A stretch of DNA of 64,000 nucleotides from Purpureocillium takamizusanense (GCF_022605165.1 NC_063077.1:62001-126000); one strand, 5' to 3'; positions 45,120-57,690 are shown, numbered from the stretch's first letter. The notes: generated by a model not told the origin, from the sequence alone. Made by a program: numbers and translations.

Positions 45120-47995
45120 TCACCTCACCAGCGTGCCCTTCCGCGGCCGCGGCGTCTCCTTGCGCCCGTCGGCGCCCGTCGCTCGCATCCAGTCCTCCCA
45201 CTCCTTGCTCATCTCCATGAGAACCGACCCCATGACCGTCGCGCTCGCCATCAGGCCGTGGCCCTCGCCCTCGAGGACGCGCACCTCGCACCGCCGCATC
45301 GTCTTGCCCAGCCACTTGACGTTGTCTACTGGCACGCGCGTGTCGCGGCTGCCGTGGTGAATCACGACCGGCCGCGTGATGTCGACGTAGCGGAAGCCGA
45401 TGGTGTGCCGCCGCTCCAGGCATACGAGGAGGTCCACGGCCGGGTTCGCGCCCGTCGTCGCCAGGGCCCAAATGGCGTGCGTGAGCCGCACATCGTACGT
45501 TACCTGCCGCTCCTTGTCGGCGGCGGGATCCCGCGTGGCCACGTTGAACGACGGACTGCCGTTGCCTCCCATATTCTTGGGTACCTGCATGCGGTCCATG
45601 TTCTCCGCCGGGCCAACCGACTCGGGCCGCGCTCCCCCGTCTTTGCCCTGGGGCCCATAGCCCATGTTCTCCTTGTCCATCATTGCCGTCACGTCGCGGG
45701 CCGGCGTACCCCCAACCTCCTTGCCATGGCCGGCCTTCTTCTTCGTTCGCCTGGCGTTCTTTGGTAGCGAACTGGTAATAGAACTGCTCGTCGCCGTCAT
45801 GAAGCTCGAGTTGGCCGCCTTGAGGAACGGTGTCGGAAGGGCGCGCAAAATCTTCTGGGACGTCGGAATCGCGTTCGTCGGCGGGGATGTCACCGAGGTG
45901 CCAAAGACGTTCATCTGGGACGGGGGAATCCAAGGTGCGAGCAGGTGAATGCGGCCACGAATATGCTGTGGCATGCGCAGCGCCGTAGCGAGCGCATAGA
46001 TGGCACCCGCCGAGTGGGCTAGGATGGAGAATTTTGTGATCTTGAGCGCCTGGCAGATGGCATACACGTCGTCTGCAATAGTTAGCCACAGCGTCACAGT
46101 ACCCACGTGGGAGACTCACCGGGCCAGCTCAAGGGCGTGGCCGTGCCGTCCGAGTACGCCTCGCTGTCTCCAACGCCCGGACGATCCGGTGTGATTAGAC
46201 GCAACTTGAGAGTGAGCGCGAGCTCGTCATAGAACGCTGTGATGTACCGCGTGAGCCCCATGCCCACGCAGCAAAAGACGGCCGACCCGTTGGGATCGCC
46301 GACCTCGGAGAAGGATATAACGCGGCCCGTCTGGGGGTGGCGCAGTCGTTGGGACAGCCGCGGCGAGCACAAATACGACTCGACAGCGTCGTCAATGGAA
46401 TCTGCCGAGTCTGGTCTCTCGTAAGCGGCGGCGGACGGGGTGGGGGTTTGCTGCTGCGGTTCGCGCGGCTCGGGGGAGGCGACGCCGCTCCGCGGCTCGC
46501 GCGGGCTGCGAGGCCCGTTGGACAAGCGCTGAAGTCGAGAGCCGCTGCGCTTGACCATGAGCGCCTCCTTGGGGCCCGGGCTAAGCCGCCCAGAAAGGCG
46601 GCTGGTACTTCGCTCGTCTTGTTGCTCGCTGCGACGACGGCCACCCGAGATGGCGGGATAAGGTGCGGCGTCTTCGTCGTCGTCGTCGACGGCCCCTTGA
46701 TCCACGCCGAGGCCGCGACCAGCCGCCGCCCGCGGAGGCGATACCGTCTCTTCGTCGTCCAAGAGGAACGATCGTGCCGTGGCCAGGCCATGATCCGAAC
46801 CTATGCGAGTGTGGCCCTCAGGGCTGTCGTCGCGGCTTCGTTGGGGCTCGTCGGCCTCCATGATTGCATCGTCGAGTGGTAATTCGCCGTCCCGCTTGGA
46901 CCGTCTGGCGCTCGTCCTCTTGCGCTGCTTGGAACCAGCCTTTCTGAGACTCGAATCGCGCACCGGAATGGGCTTGGGGCTCCCAAGGAGCGTGTCAGGC
47001 TCTGGCGCCCCGTGATCGCCGGCCGGCTCCTCCTCGCATATGGGCGTGCCGGCGAGGAAAGGGTCAGCGCGGGTTGCGCCGGTAGTGGCGGCGGCGGCGA
47101 GCTTGAATTCGCCGGTAGAGCTAGCAACTCCCAGCTCGGTCATAGCAGGGTTGGTTCCCGCCGAGGGCGGCAAGGTGCCCGCGGGGCGCTTCCGGTCAAG
47201 CTCGCGCTCGCGAAGGCGCTCCTTGGAGCTCATGTACATGAGGCCTTTGCTGTTGCGGTTTGTCTTCTTGCCCCAGCTGTCGTGGGAGCGGCGGGGCCTG
47301 AGGTCCGGGGACAGGGCGGCGCTGCGTTCAATGGAGAGATTGCCGATGCTGGCAGCTGAGTCTCCGCCGTTGCCGGAGGCGAGGGAGCCCGGGGAGGAGG
47401 GCCTCGAGTTGTGGGTGCTGCTGGAGCGGATGAAGGAGCGCAAGCCGCCGGTTATGCTTTCGTGGCTGGAGGAGCGGTGGGCAGAGGCCCTGGGGCTCTT
47501 GGGAGCGGTCAAGGGCGAGAAGCCGCTGGGGGGCTTGGAAGTGCGGACGACGGGAGGGCTCGCGGCGAGTTCGTCGAGTGAGACGGGACGGTGGAGGGCA
47601 TCATTGTTGTGCGCAGGACGGTTGTAGGCGCCGTAGTCGACGCCGAAGCTACCGCCCGAGGCGGAACCACTGAGGCCGGGGCTCGCAGGAAGGGAGAGGG
47701 ACTCGAAGTGCGAGTTTGCGGGCTGCGAGATGACGCTGAGGCTCGTGATGAGGTTGGATATGACTTCGGGGCTGGCGGGAGGGATGGCGGCACTGGAGCC
47801 AGGGCGGCGGGCGCTGCGATGGGGGGTCTGCAGCTGTTGGGGGTGATGGTGGTGGTTGTGCTGGTTGTGCTGGTGGTGCTGTTGGTGATGATGATCGTGC
47901 TGTTGAGGGGACGTGGGCACGATGTGGTGGTGACGGGCCGGGATAGGGGGCGGGAGAGCGTCGGGAGCAGCAGCAGCAGAGGACGAGGCGTCCAT
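45120..47995 (-). CDS. Alpha/beta hydrolase with long disordered N-terminal region
   Basis: Exons 47995-46120 and 46072-45120 give 942 aa. The first ~540 residues are low in hydrophobics and rich in Ser, Pro, Arg and His, including a His/Gln run and many SPR/SP motifs. That is typical of a disordered, phosphorylatable region. The hydrolase begins around GRVISFSEVGDPNGSAVFCC and MGLTRYITAFYDELALTLKL, followed by LITPDRPGVGDSE. After the intron come the nucleophile elbow LAHSAGAIYALATAL and the acid/His elements VVIHHGSRDTRVPVD and EGEGHGLM. The Ser-Asp-His triad is therefore visible, with Ala replacing the usual first Gly of GxSxG. An insertion with KNARRTKKKAGHGKE separates core strands. The substrate is unknown. 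Confidence 0.85.
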
Positions 47996-50284
47996 GATGG
48001 GCGTTCGTTTTGAATGCGCTTGTTGTCTCGACAGTGGTGGTGTCGTTGTGGTCGGGCCGCTGTCGAGGGTGTCGGCGGCGGCGGGTCGTTCGTTGCGCAC
48101 CAACGTCGATGTGGAGCGAGCGAAGCAAGCAAGCAAGCCGCCGTTGGTGGCCGCCGCCGTCGTCGTCGTCGTCGACTACTAGGTAGGCGTGGTGGCTGGG
48201 CTAGGTAGGTATTAGGCGGTGCGCGTCTCAGTCATTCCTGGGACCGGCTTCGAGGGCGGGTGCTCGGCTCACGCGCGCGCCCGGACGCCTGTCTTGGATG
48301 GGTGGATGGATGGATCGACGGTCGTCGGGGGATGGGTGATGAACGGGTGCGTGGCTGGCCGGGCGCCCTGCACGCGGCGCACTCGGTCGAGGGCGATGGC
48401 GGGTGCGGTGCGGTGAGGGCGACGGTGATGGGCGACGGCTTTGTGGTTGTTGACGATGGACGAGGCGAGGCGGTGTTGAGAGCCGAGACCTCTGGAGTCG
48501 AGGAGCGAGAAAGGAGGTGGAGGAAGAGCGACGAGGAAACGCTGGCCGGCTGGCTGGCGGCTGTGGAGTCAAAGGGCAGTCGAGGTTGCCATTGGATGTC
48601 GGTACTTGGACGCTACCCTAACCTGCACTGAGCATCGGCGCTGAGGCAGGTACCGCAGATTGCATTTGTATTGGATGCTACCTTAGATTGCGTCTCGGGT
48701 GCCTTGCCTGGGTGGGCGCCTGTGCTGGGACCGAGGTGGACTCCCGTCAGCTGCAGCTCATCAGGCCCGGGAGCCCGGAACGAACGGATTTGGTTGCCTA
48801 CAACGGGCACACACCTTAGTTACCTAGAGGTAGTTATTATTCACCCTGCGGGCACCCACGCTGGGCGGGCATGCACGGCGATACGGATCTCTACGATCGC
48901 CGAGATGGCCGTCAAATTCAGTTGCACGATGGAGATGGCACAAAGGCGGCAGCGCCAGTCGATTGACCGCGGGCTGCTGCCGCAGGGCCGTGATGAATTC
49001 CATCATGACCGGGTTGGCGGATGTCATGTCACCTCTTCAGGGGCGGATACAGGTAGCCACTGAGTGCCTGAGGGCGGGGGGCTGGGGCGCCCCTCTTGTC
49101 CCTGGACGGGCTACCTACGGACCGACCCAGCGGCTCCAGCTGTCTGCCCTGCCCGCCCGGGCGCCCGAGGTTCCAGGCTTGCCAGGCATGTTGGCAGGGC
49201 AAGGTTGGGTGCAGATGATGCCCCCCTGGGTGGGTCCATCTTCTTGGGTCTCAGGGGGAGTGGAACCCCAAGAGGCCCGCCCGTCCAGTGGAGGCTCCAA
49301 TGAATCAACAACCTTGAACCTGCAGACGGCTGATTGAAGGGGGGTCTCAGACTTCCAGTCGAGGCAGTGGGGGATCTGATCCGATATCGCGGGAGCGCCG
49401 GAGGGTGGCTTGTGCCGCCAACAAAGGCGTCGTCGACACCGTTGTCACGGCCTCGTCGATGGCCCTTTTTACCTGAGGTAAATACACTCTTTCATCAGTG
49501 CAGACGCGTACCTACCTAGTAGGCAGGAGCCTCGCAGACGGGGTGTTGCCTACATCTACCTAAGGTACCTCTAGACCTAGCAGGTAATTGCCCTGAGAGG
49601 TAGATATATATCGGCAAATAAAGGAATCGCACTAGCCCTTCTCCCCACGAAGGCTTGACTTTCGCTCATACATGTAACTACCTAGGTAGGTAGGTAGGTC
49701 ATGCCGCAACGGCGTTTTGTTCTCCCCGACGACGTTGTTGCCTGAGTGCACTTCACATCGCGTACCCCACCAAACAAGCCAAGCGAGCATTGATGGCAGC
49801 ACGTCCTGAACTGCAGTACAGTATGCGTAGGGCGGAGGAGAGGGGCCAATCTTCAAAGATCAGGTAATGGGTAAATTGGGCCGTTCAGGCCATGGCTGCT
49901 GACTGGTCCTGCCCGTCGCGGTACGACAGCCTAGCTAGGTACCAAAAAAGTAGCGGTCACAGCGGATGAGGACCCTTCCGGCGCAAGTTCTTCGTACGTG
50001 GACCACTTGTCTGCGTGGATACCTGCACTAACGTACTGGCCCCAAACGGGCGGTAGCGCGCATGGCCACTGGGCACCCAAGGTCCAAAGTACGTACCGCT
50101 CGGTGTTATGGACCCCTCCACTACTTGCAGCAAAAAAGTCATCCGATCGATAAAGTCATGCTTCCGAGTCCCGACCGGTTTTCTGGATTGAACTTCTGCC
50201 CACGCCACGCACCCGCGACGCCGTCAACTCCCAACAAACAATCCCGCACCCGCCACGTCCGCCGCCTGCGTTTCTCGTTACACG
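47996..50284. other. Gene-poor region with dispersed CTAGGTA-type motifs
   Basis: About 2.3 kb. It includes the hydrolase promoter, GGAT-type short repeats near 48297-48311, and many copies of short TACCTAGG/CCTAGGTA-like sequences (around 48180, 48205, 48816, 49507, 49552-49585, 49679-49700, 49930). These include a (GGTA)4 run at 49685-49699. I see no gene. Confidence 0.5.
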
Positions 50285-51391
50285 ATGGACGTGGCTCTCG
50301 AGCTCCTCGATCCCCTCGTTTTCGACAAGGCGTACGCCTGGGCCTTGCCTCGTCCCAGCGCTGCTGGCGCTACCCCTGGCCACGCGCACAATGGCTCCTA
50401 TCCAGATGCCAGCTCCAGTCTCCTAGGCAGCGCCACGGCGGCGCCTAACGCGTCCCTATGGCCGAGAGACAACATCTATCGCCAGATCATATCCATCATC
50501 ATCATCACACAGCTGGGAGCGACGTCGCTCTACCTCTTTTTCAGCGCCTTGTCCTACTACTTCATCTTCGACCGCCGTCTCGAGTACCATCCCCGCTTCC
50601 TCAAGAACCAAGTACGGCAGGAGATCAAGTCGTCGCTCACTGCTGTGCCCTTTATTACGATTCTCACCCTGCCGTGGTTCCTGGCCGAGGTCCGGGGCAA
50701 GAGCCTGCTGTATGCCGACGTGAGCGAATATGGCTACACGTGGATGTTGGTCTCGACGGTGCTGTACATGGCCTTCAACGACATTGGCATCTACTGGATT
50801 CATCGCCTTGAGCACCACCCCAGTATCTACAAATATATCCACAAGCCGCATCACAAGTGGATCGGTGAGCAGGACATGCCCGCCAGTGGCGCCCACCGCC
50901 CATGCTGACCGTCCGTCACCATTAGTTCCCACACCATGGGCTGCCCTGGCCTTTCATCCGCTCGACGGATATGTGCAGTCCATGCCATACCAGTACGTCT
51001 CTCCCACCTCAGTGACCGTCCCTAGCGCTTGCCGCCCTTGTATTGACACTTGACGAATAGTATATTTCCTTTCATCTGCCCAATCCAACGATATCTCTAC
51101 CTGGTCCTCTTCGTGGGCGTCCAGATCTGGACCATCCTCATTCACGACGGCGACATGATCACGGGCCACTGGACCGAAAAGTTCATCAACAGCCCTGCCC
51201 ACCACACCCTCCACCATATATACTTCACGGTCAACTACGGCCAGTACTTTACCTGGGCCGATAGCTATTTTGGCTCCCACAGGGCACCGGACCCAGCTCT
51301 CGACCCTCTGCACGATGCACTCAAGGTGATGCGCGCCAAAGGGCTGGTGGACGAGCAGGGCAACCCCATCAAGAAGCCCAAGGACGAATAA
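50285..51391 (+). CDS. ERG3: C-5 sterol desaturase
   Basis: Exons 50285-50864, 50926-50992 and 51061-51391 give 325 aa. Membrane helices include QIISIIIITQLGATSLYLFF and SYYFIFDRRLEYHPRFLKNQ. All three di-iron histidine boxes are present: HRLEHH (IYWIHRLEHHPSIYKYIH), KPHHKW and, in exon 3, SPAHHTLHHIYFTVNYG. TWADSYFGSHRAPDPALDP follows. The exon junction keeps AALAFHPLDGYVQSMPY, the fourth conserved element. The enzyme introduces the C-5 double bond of ergosterol in the endoplasmic reticulum. The gene looks intact and of normal length; fungi often carry several copies. Confidence 0.94.
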
Positions 51392-52834
51392 TCCACATTC
51401 CTTTTGTTGCGGGGGGGGTAGACTCGTTTCATGACATTTGAAAGCCTGTTTGTTCGAATCGCAGCTCTTGCAGCAGCATAATATCTCACCCTTGGTCGGT
51501 GGCGCCAAGAAGTGAGTCAGGGTGTTGGGTATTTCGACCTTGCCAGGGGCCATGGTGAGAGGACGAAGGGCCTTGGAAATATGTATTATACGGAATCAAC
51601 GTTCTTTCAATGCGAGAGAGAAAGCGGTCTGCATGCTGATGCATGGCTTCCTTGGCTCACCGCCGCTCCGTGTCTCACCGTCGACTGACAGAACCGTGGA
51701 CGTCTCCAGCCCTTTGGCACGGCGCACGCGTGCCGTTGTTTGACTCGCCGCATCACCCTTGCAGACGACAGCAACGAGTCGCGACGATGGGACAATGACA
51801 CGGGCACCGCGTGAGATGTCTCTTTGTCGACGCCTGACATGACAACTGAGCAACGAGAAAGACGAGTCTTGCAGACTGCTTTGTCTGCTCGGGCCTGCTA
51901 CGCAGGAGTACATACAGTAGTAGCCTTTATTAGTACAAACTATCTCACAAAGCCATTTGACGGTACACTGACTCGGCCTTGTCCATGTTGTTCAACGCAC
52001 GAGGCCCGTAGAGTCATTCCTTCATCAAACAATGTGAAGGCGAATCGCCGTCCCGTCCTGGCGGATCGCTCCCCGGCAACGTCATACCATGTGTATGTTA
52101 GGCAGCCAGCCAGGCGCCGTTGTTCCCGCTCCCGCTCCCTTCCCTGGCACGCGCTCCCCTAATGACGCTCTGCTGCCGCGAGCACCCACCACTGCCACTA
52201 CCACTACTACCATCAACATCAACGGGCACGGGAACGGGAACAAAAAGAAGAAGAAAAAGAGAGGGAAGACGCCATTGACGCCTTCCCCCACCCCCAAATC
52301 CACAAGCAGGTTTAGCAACAGTAACAGCCATTTAAATCCAGCGCGCGTGCCGGTCTGATCTGTCGACGACTCGCTCACGATAGAAAAACAGTCTTGCGGT
52401 GTCTTTCCTGGCTTTTTCCGTTTCTAATCCCGACTGTCGCAGAATTGATACTCTTGTTTTTTTTTCCTTTCGGTTCTCTTGCTAGACGGCTCTTCAGGTC
52501 GCGCGACTGGCTCGACGACGACGACGACGACGACGACTTTATAACTTGTCCCAGGTACGAAGGTACCTCCACGCGCCACCCACCCCGTCCTTGTGCCGCC
52601 CAGTCTAGGAACCTCGGCTTGCGCCAGCAGTGAGCACTAACAACGCCCCGCGCGCGCGTAACCAGTAGGTACTTTGTACGTCTGCAGCAGCAGCAGCACA
52701 AACACCATAACCTCGACATCGCCAACTTCACCACCACCACCCACCGCTTCCCCCATCAAGAAACATACCGCTTTGCGCCGCGCCGCGTGCTGCAAACAGC
52801 CGCCGCAGCAGCATCCGCAGCATCCACAGCAACC
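51392..52834. other. Intergenic region between two desaturase-family genes
   Basis: About 1.4 kb. It has a (GAC)n run at 52516-52538, an A/G-rich tract near 52240-52264 and a poly-T near 52457. No convincing gene is seen. Confidence 0.45.
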
Positions 52835-53740
52835 ATGGACCTCCTCATCTCGCTCCCCATCCTCTCCTACTTCCTCTCCCCGCACGTCGCCTCGTGGTCC
52901 ACGTCCATCAACATCATCTTCTTCTACATGACGTGGACGACGCTCATCATCACCCACCCGCCCGTCAACGTGCACATCGCCGGCATCCTCGTCATCCGCG
53001 TCTTCTTCTGGCTCGTCCCCTCGCTCCTCACCCTCGCCTTCGACACCGCCCTGCCCGGCCTCGCCGCCTCCCTCAAGCACGGCGGCGCCGCCTCCCTGCC
53101 GCCCCGCCACTCGCGCTTCCTCGCCCAGCAGCTCGCCGTCGCCCTCGGCAACCTCATCCTCGCCGTCGCCTTCGAGGGCTTCCTCGCGAAAGCCTACCTC
53201 GGCTTCTTCGGCCGCACCGACATCAAGACCACCACCACCCTGCCCATGCCCATGACCGTCTTCACCCACCTCATCGTCCTCTACGCCGCCCGCGAGATCA
53301 TCGTCTACTACCTCCACCGCTACGTCCTGCACCAGAGCTCCCGCGGCGGGCACTCCATCCTCTACGAGTGGTTCTCCCACCCGCACCGCTCCTGGGCGCA
53401 CTACCTCGGCGGCGCGCCCTACTCCCTGCTCGTCTTCGCCGACCACCCCCTCCCCTCGCTGCTGCTGCGCGTCGTCCCCGTCTACCTGCCCGCCGTCCTG
53501 CTAAGGCCCCACCTCGTCACCTACTTCCTCTTCCTCATCCTCACCACCATCGAGGAGACGGTCACCATGTCGGGCTACGCCGCCATCCCGGGCTTCCTCA
53601 TGTCCGGCATCGCCCAGCGCAACGCCATCCACTACGCCTCGGGCGGCGGCGCCAACTTTGGCACCGTCGGCATCCTCGACTGGTTGAACGAGACGGGCGG
53701 CGGCCAGCACGTCCTCGACGAGATTGCCCAGCGCTACTAA
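52835..53740 (+). CDS. Fatty acid hydroxylase / sterol desaturase superfamily protein with reduced histidine boxes
   Basis: A single-exon 301-aa membrane protein. Several hydrophobic segments (SINIIFFYMTWTTLIIT, AGILVIRVFFWLVPSLLTLA, and others) frame a desaturase-like core: REIIVYYLHRYVLHQ, EWFSHPHRSWAHYLGGAPY, EETVTMSGYAAIPGF and NAIHYASGGGANFGTVGILD followed by WLNETGG. In the ERG3/SUR2 family the boxes are HxxxH, HxxHH and HxxHH. Here the second reads HPHRSWAH and the last reads IHYASG where HDLHH is expected, so several iron ligands are missing. It may have lost desaturase activity or bind a different metal set. The family call is firm, the activity is not. It lies next to ERG3 on the same strand. 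The codon usage is very GC-rich at third positions. Confidence 0.8.
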   Translation: MDLLISLPILSYFLSPHVASWSTSINIIFFYMTWTTLIITHPPVNVHIAGILVIRVFFWLVPSLLTLAFDTALPGLAASLKHGGAASLPPRHSRFLAQQLAVALGNLILAVAFEGFLAKAYLGFFGRTDIKTTTTLPMPMTVFTHLIVLYAAREIIVYYLHRYVLHQSSRGGHSILYEWFSHPHRSWAHYLGGAPYSLLVFADHPLPSLLLRVVPVYLPAVLLRPHLVTYFLFLILTTIEETVTMSGYAAIPGFLMSGIAQRNAIHYASGGGANFGTVGILDWLNETGGGQHVLDEIAQRY

Positions 53741-54354
53741 CTTGTGGCTTTGGGAAGACGAGTCTCATTGTTTGTTTTTCTCTTTTCCTCTCTGTCATTC
53801 TGTTTTTCCTGGCGTATTGGGCGGTGCTTTGCTGGCTGATACCCTCCTTAGAGGCGTTATTGCATGGGTTCCATGTAGTCATGCGTGTGTTTTGTGGCTT
53901 ATTTCTGTGCTTGGGCTGCCGTTGCGTGCTGGGACCCAAAATGCACTGGAGTTGGAGTCGGACATTAGACGGAGGACTTGGAGTTGAATGGCTGCCGGAG
54001 GAGTGCAGTTGGATGCAATACATGGCACATGTGTGTTCTCATGCTGAGACCCCTCAGCAACCTCATGGGCGCGTCGGGATGTCCCCCAATGCTCCCTCTC
54101 CATGCCGCTGCGATTCCCAGCGTATGCTGCAGTTGCCTGTCTATGTGTATGTATAAGTGGCGCTCTTATATGCACATCTTTCTTACCTTGCCCATCTATA
54201 CCCCTGGCGTAGCCCGTGTATCTAACACTCCCACATGTCCTTTTGGTGACCCAGAGTGCCATCTCCCTCTCTCTCTCTCATCCAACAGAACGAGCCTTTC
54301 TCTATCTCCCTCTGTCCCCGTCTCTCTCTCGCACTCACTCACTCGCCCACGCCC
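53741..54354. other. Convergent 3' intergenic region
   Basis: About 0.6 kb with CT-rich microsatellite-like sequence (CTCTCTCTCTCT near 54268-54280). No gene is supported. Confidence 0.45.
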
Positions 54355-57268
54355 TCACCACCCCATCTTGCGGCGATACCACGCCACCGTCTCCAGCCCG
54401 CTCTGCACGCGCATGCCGATCCGTGCGTCGAGCGTGTACGCCTCCCACGCCTTGGCCTTGTCTAGGTGTGCCTGGCACTCATCGAGCTTGCGCCGCCGCC
54501 ACGCCTCCGCGTCTTCCACCGCCACCGCCGAGCACTCCTGCTGCTGCTGTGTGTCGCCCACGCCCACGCCCTCTCCCTCTGCCACCGTTGCGTCTCTCCC
54601 TTGTGCGTTGCCCTTTGTCACAGTAGTGGTGGCGGCGTCTGACCCGTCTGTACTTTCCGTTGTCGGCTGCCCCTGCTTGGGCGGTGGTGGCCCCTGGCGG
54701 CATTCCGTCCACGCTATGACGGCGAGCTCGTGCGTCGCCGAGGGGAGCACGTAGTCGTCCCTGTTGGAGCCTTTGAAGGCGGATCTGCGAGCATTAGGGG
54801 TTAGCAAGGGGGTCGTGTGCTCCTTGAACGTCCTCGTCGAAGGACTCTCTCGATGAGATATAGTACACAAGGGACACATAGCGGTGCCCCGGACAAAGCA
54901 GTCCGCCGCCTGACAAAGAGAAAACAAGGGGGTGAGGGAGCCAAGGAGCAACTTACCGGTCGTGCGCCGTGACATGCTCCTCGAGCAGCGCGCGCGCCTC
55001 ATCCAACTTGCCCTGGGAGCGCAGCAGCGCGGCCGAGCTCACCGCCCACACGGCCATCTCGTCCTTGTCGGCGCGGATGCGCGCCACCATCTTGTCATCA
55101 TCGTTGCTGTCGTCGCCGAGGCCGGCCGTGCACCGCGCCCACGACAGGTTGGCCAATCCACGAGCCATGTCTGCGGCGGCCATGCGCTTGTGGCCGCTCC
55201 ACATGTAGCACATCTCCATGGCTGGGCTCGTGCCCACGGCGTCGGCCAGCGGCACGCCCAGCGCCTTGGCCCGCGCCTCCCACTTGGCCAGCTTGCGCTG
55301 GATGAAGGTCTCGATGGGCAGCTGCCGGGCCATGAGGCGCTTCTTGCCGCCTACCTGTGGGGCCTTGCGGAGGAACTCTTCGGCTTTGGCCTTTTGCCTG
55401 AGCGCCTCGGCCATGCGGGCGCTTGATGACTCGTCGCCGTCCTTGTCGGTTTCCCCGCCGTCATCACCACCACGGCCCTGGGCGGCAGCAGCAGCGGCAG
55501 CAGAAGCGTGTACGGCATCGCGGTACAGCTCGAGGGACGCGCAGCCGGCCATGTAGTAGTACATGGCGGGGCTCCAGTCGTTGACCTCGAGGCAGCGCAG
55601 AAAGGTGTCGCGCATCAGAAGCCAGTCCTGTGCGATCATGGCGTCGACGGCGAGCTCAAAGTTGTTGAGGGCGGCGACTTGCTTCATCTTGGACTCGGGT
55701 CCGCGGCGCAGGAGGGCGATGGCGTCGGCGAGGCGGCGCTCGTTGGCGAGCAGGCGGGCCTCCTCGACGCGCCACAGCTGCGAGTCCGGGTAGCGGGCGC
55801 GCAGGTCGGCGAGGAGGGCCTCGCAGCGGGCAATGGGTGGGCCAACGGCCTCTGATGATGATGATGGTGCGGCGTCATTATTGTCGTCGTCGTCGACGAC
55901 GTCGTGCCGCGCGTCGGGGAGAATGTCGACGGCGCCGAGCAAGCCATTGTAGTAGCCCAGCAGGACCATGCCGGCGAGGGCGCCGTTGACGTTGTGGTGC
56001 GCGGCCGAGCGCCAGAGCATGCGCACGCCGCGCGCGCGGTCGCCGTGGAAGCCGACGATGGAGAGGACGCGCGAGAAGGACGGCGGGGTGAGGCTGAGGA
56101 TGAGGAGGATGATGCCGAAGCACATGTTGGCGCCTGAGTGGATGAAGACGTCGATGGGGTCGTGGGTGCTGTTTCGGGCGTGCAGCGCGCCCTTGCTGGA
56201 TGGCGACGACGGCTTTGTCGACGAGGAAGAGGAGGCAGTGGTGCCGTTGGCTGTGTTGCCGTTCCGTTGTTGCTGCGGCGTTGCTGATGTCGGTGATGGC
56301 TCGTTCACGAGCTGCAGCGCCTCCGTCTTGGCCTCGAGCGTGCCACTGGAGTTGAGCGTCCCGTTGGACTCGAGCGTCTCCTTGGGCGCCGGGAGCGGAT
56401 CGGATGTCGTGGCGGAGAATGACACTGATGATGATGCCGCTGTTGATGTCGTCGTCGTCGTCGTCCCGGTAATGGGCGTCTGCTGCCCCGAGGGCTTCTC
56501 CTTGGCATCGACAAACTCCTCTTCAGATCCGCTGCTGCTGCCGCTCTCGAGGCCCCGCTCATCAGTCAAGCGGCCGTCACGCACGGCTTCGGCCTCCATG
56601 GCGATGATGCCCTCGAGGATCAGGTACGCCTTGCGGAGCTTGTAGAAGCTGCGCATGGCCTCGACGAGGCTCTCGTGCAGGACGCCCACGACGGCGCCCA
56701 TGAGCTGCGTCTCGGCGCGGACGAGGTCGTACTCTGTGCCGGGGGCGTACACGCGCGGTGCCTGCGAGCTGCCTCTTCCTCCTTCTCCTCGTCCTCCTGC
56801 TGCTGCGTCCTGAACCTGGAGGTGCTGGTGCTGGTGCTGGTGATGATTGCGCAGGGCGCGGCGGTGGTCGGCGGCGGCGCGCGTCTCGCAGTCGGCCAGC
56901 TTGGTGGCAGCCTGGGCCATGACGTCCTTTTCGAAGCCCAGGACGGAGCGCATGAAGAAGGTGACGGCCTCGCCGAGGTCGTGGAAGGACGAGTCGCCGC
57001 GCTTGAGCCCGGCCCAGGCGCCGTCGATGTCGTCGTTCATAATGAGGCTCGTCCATGCGAGGGCGTCGCGCAGGTTTTCGCGCTCGCGCGCCGCCACGGC
57101 CTGCGCGGCATCATTGTCGGCTGTCGCGGCGGCGGCGACGACGACGCTGCTGCTGCTGCTGTTCCTGCTGCTGCCGCTGCTGGTGATGGCGCCGTTGTTG
57201 GTGTTAAGCTTGCCACCGTCGCCGGCCCCCGACGGAGTGGAGGAGCGAAACCAGCCGCCAAGAGGCAT
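54355..57268 (-). CDS. IML2: IML2-like protein (TTC39/IML2 family)
   Basis: Exons 57268-54957 and 54784-54355 give 913 aa, with a 172-bp intron at phase 2. Family elements occur in order: ALAWTSLIMNDDIDGAWAGL, SFHDLGEAVTFFMRSVLGFE, a long Ser/Thr-rich linker, then SGANMCFGIILLILSLTPPS and FSRVLSIVGFHGDRARGV. ALAGMVLLGYYNGLLGAVDI and tetratricopeptide-like repeats follow (ALLADLRARYPDSQLWRVEE, AMIAQDWLLMRDTFLRCLEV and AMYYYMAGCASLELYRDA). In yeast Iml2 sits at the mitochondrial outer membrane/lipid droplets and aids clearance of protein inclusions. Serine, glutamine and histidine-rich inserts make this copy long and variable. The final exon contains a low-complexity Thr/Gln/Gly stretch before DEAWEAYTLDARIG-like terminal helices. 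Confidence 0.88.
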
Positions 57269-57689
57269 GATGGCCGTGGGCGAAGCTGCACGCGCCGCCC
57301 ACCGTGGGCAATGACTGACCCCGTTGCGTTGTGTTTCCTCGTGAGTTGCGAATGGCGGGAGCTGCTGGTCGCGTGCGCTTTCGGGGATGCGGCTCAATTC
57401 AAGGCGCCTGCGGTGGTGGTAGTGGCGGTGGTGGGGGGAGTGCTGTAGGTAAACCTTTAGGCGGCGGTGGCGGGGCGCTGCAGGCGAAATAGTTCTGTAC
57501 CTCTGTTCTTCTTCGTCTTTCTCTGGCTCTAGTACCCTTGTAACCTCGAGAAGCTTTTAGGGTGTAATTCAGCCACTCTCACTCACTCAATCAGGCACCC
57601 TCCACGCGGTGCTTCAATCTTGAATGACGGGGAAGAGATCTGGCTGGATGGAGGGAGAAACGGCCCGGTGGCGGCCCCGCGGGCTTTTT

Positions 57690-57690
<1 letters not shown>

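Noticed and set aside
52894..54156. 420-codon frame overlapping the desaturase-family gene
   Set aside because: The His/Arg/Pro-rich translation is the shifted-frame shadow of a GC-rich gene.
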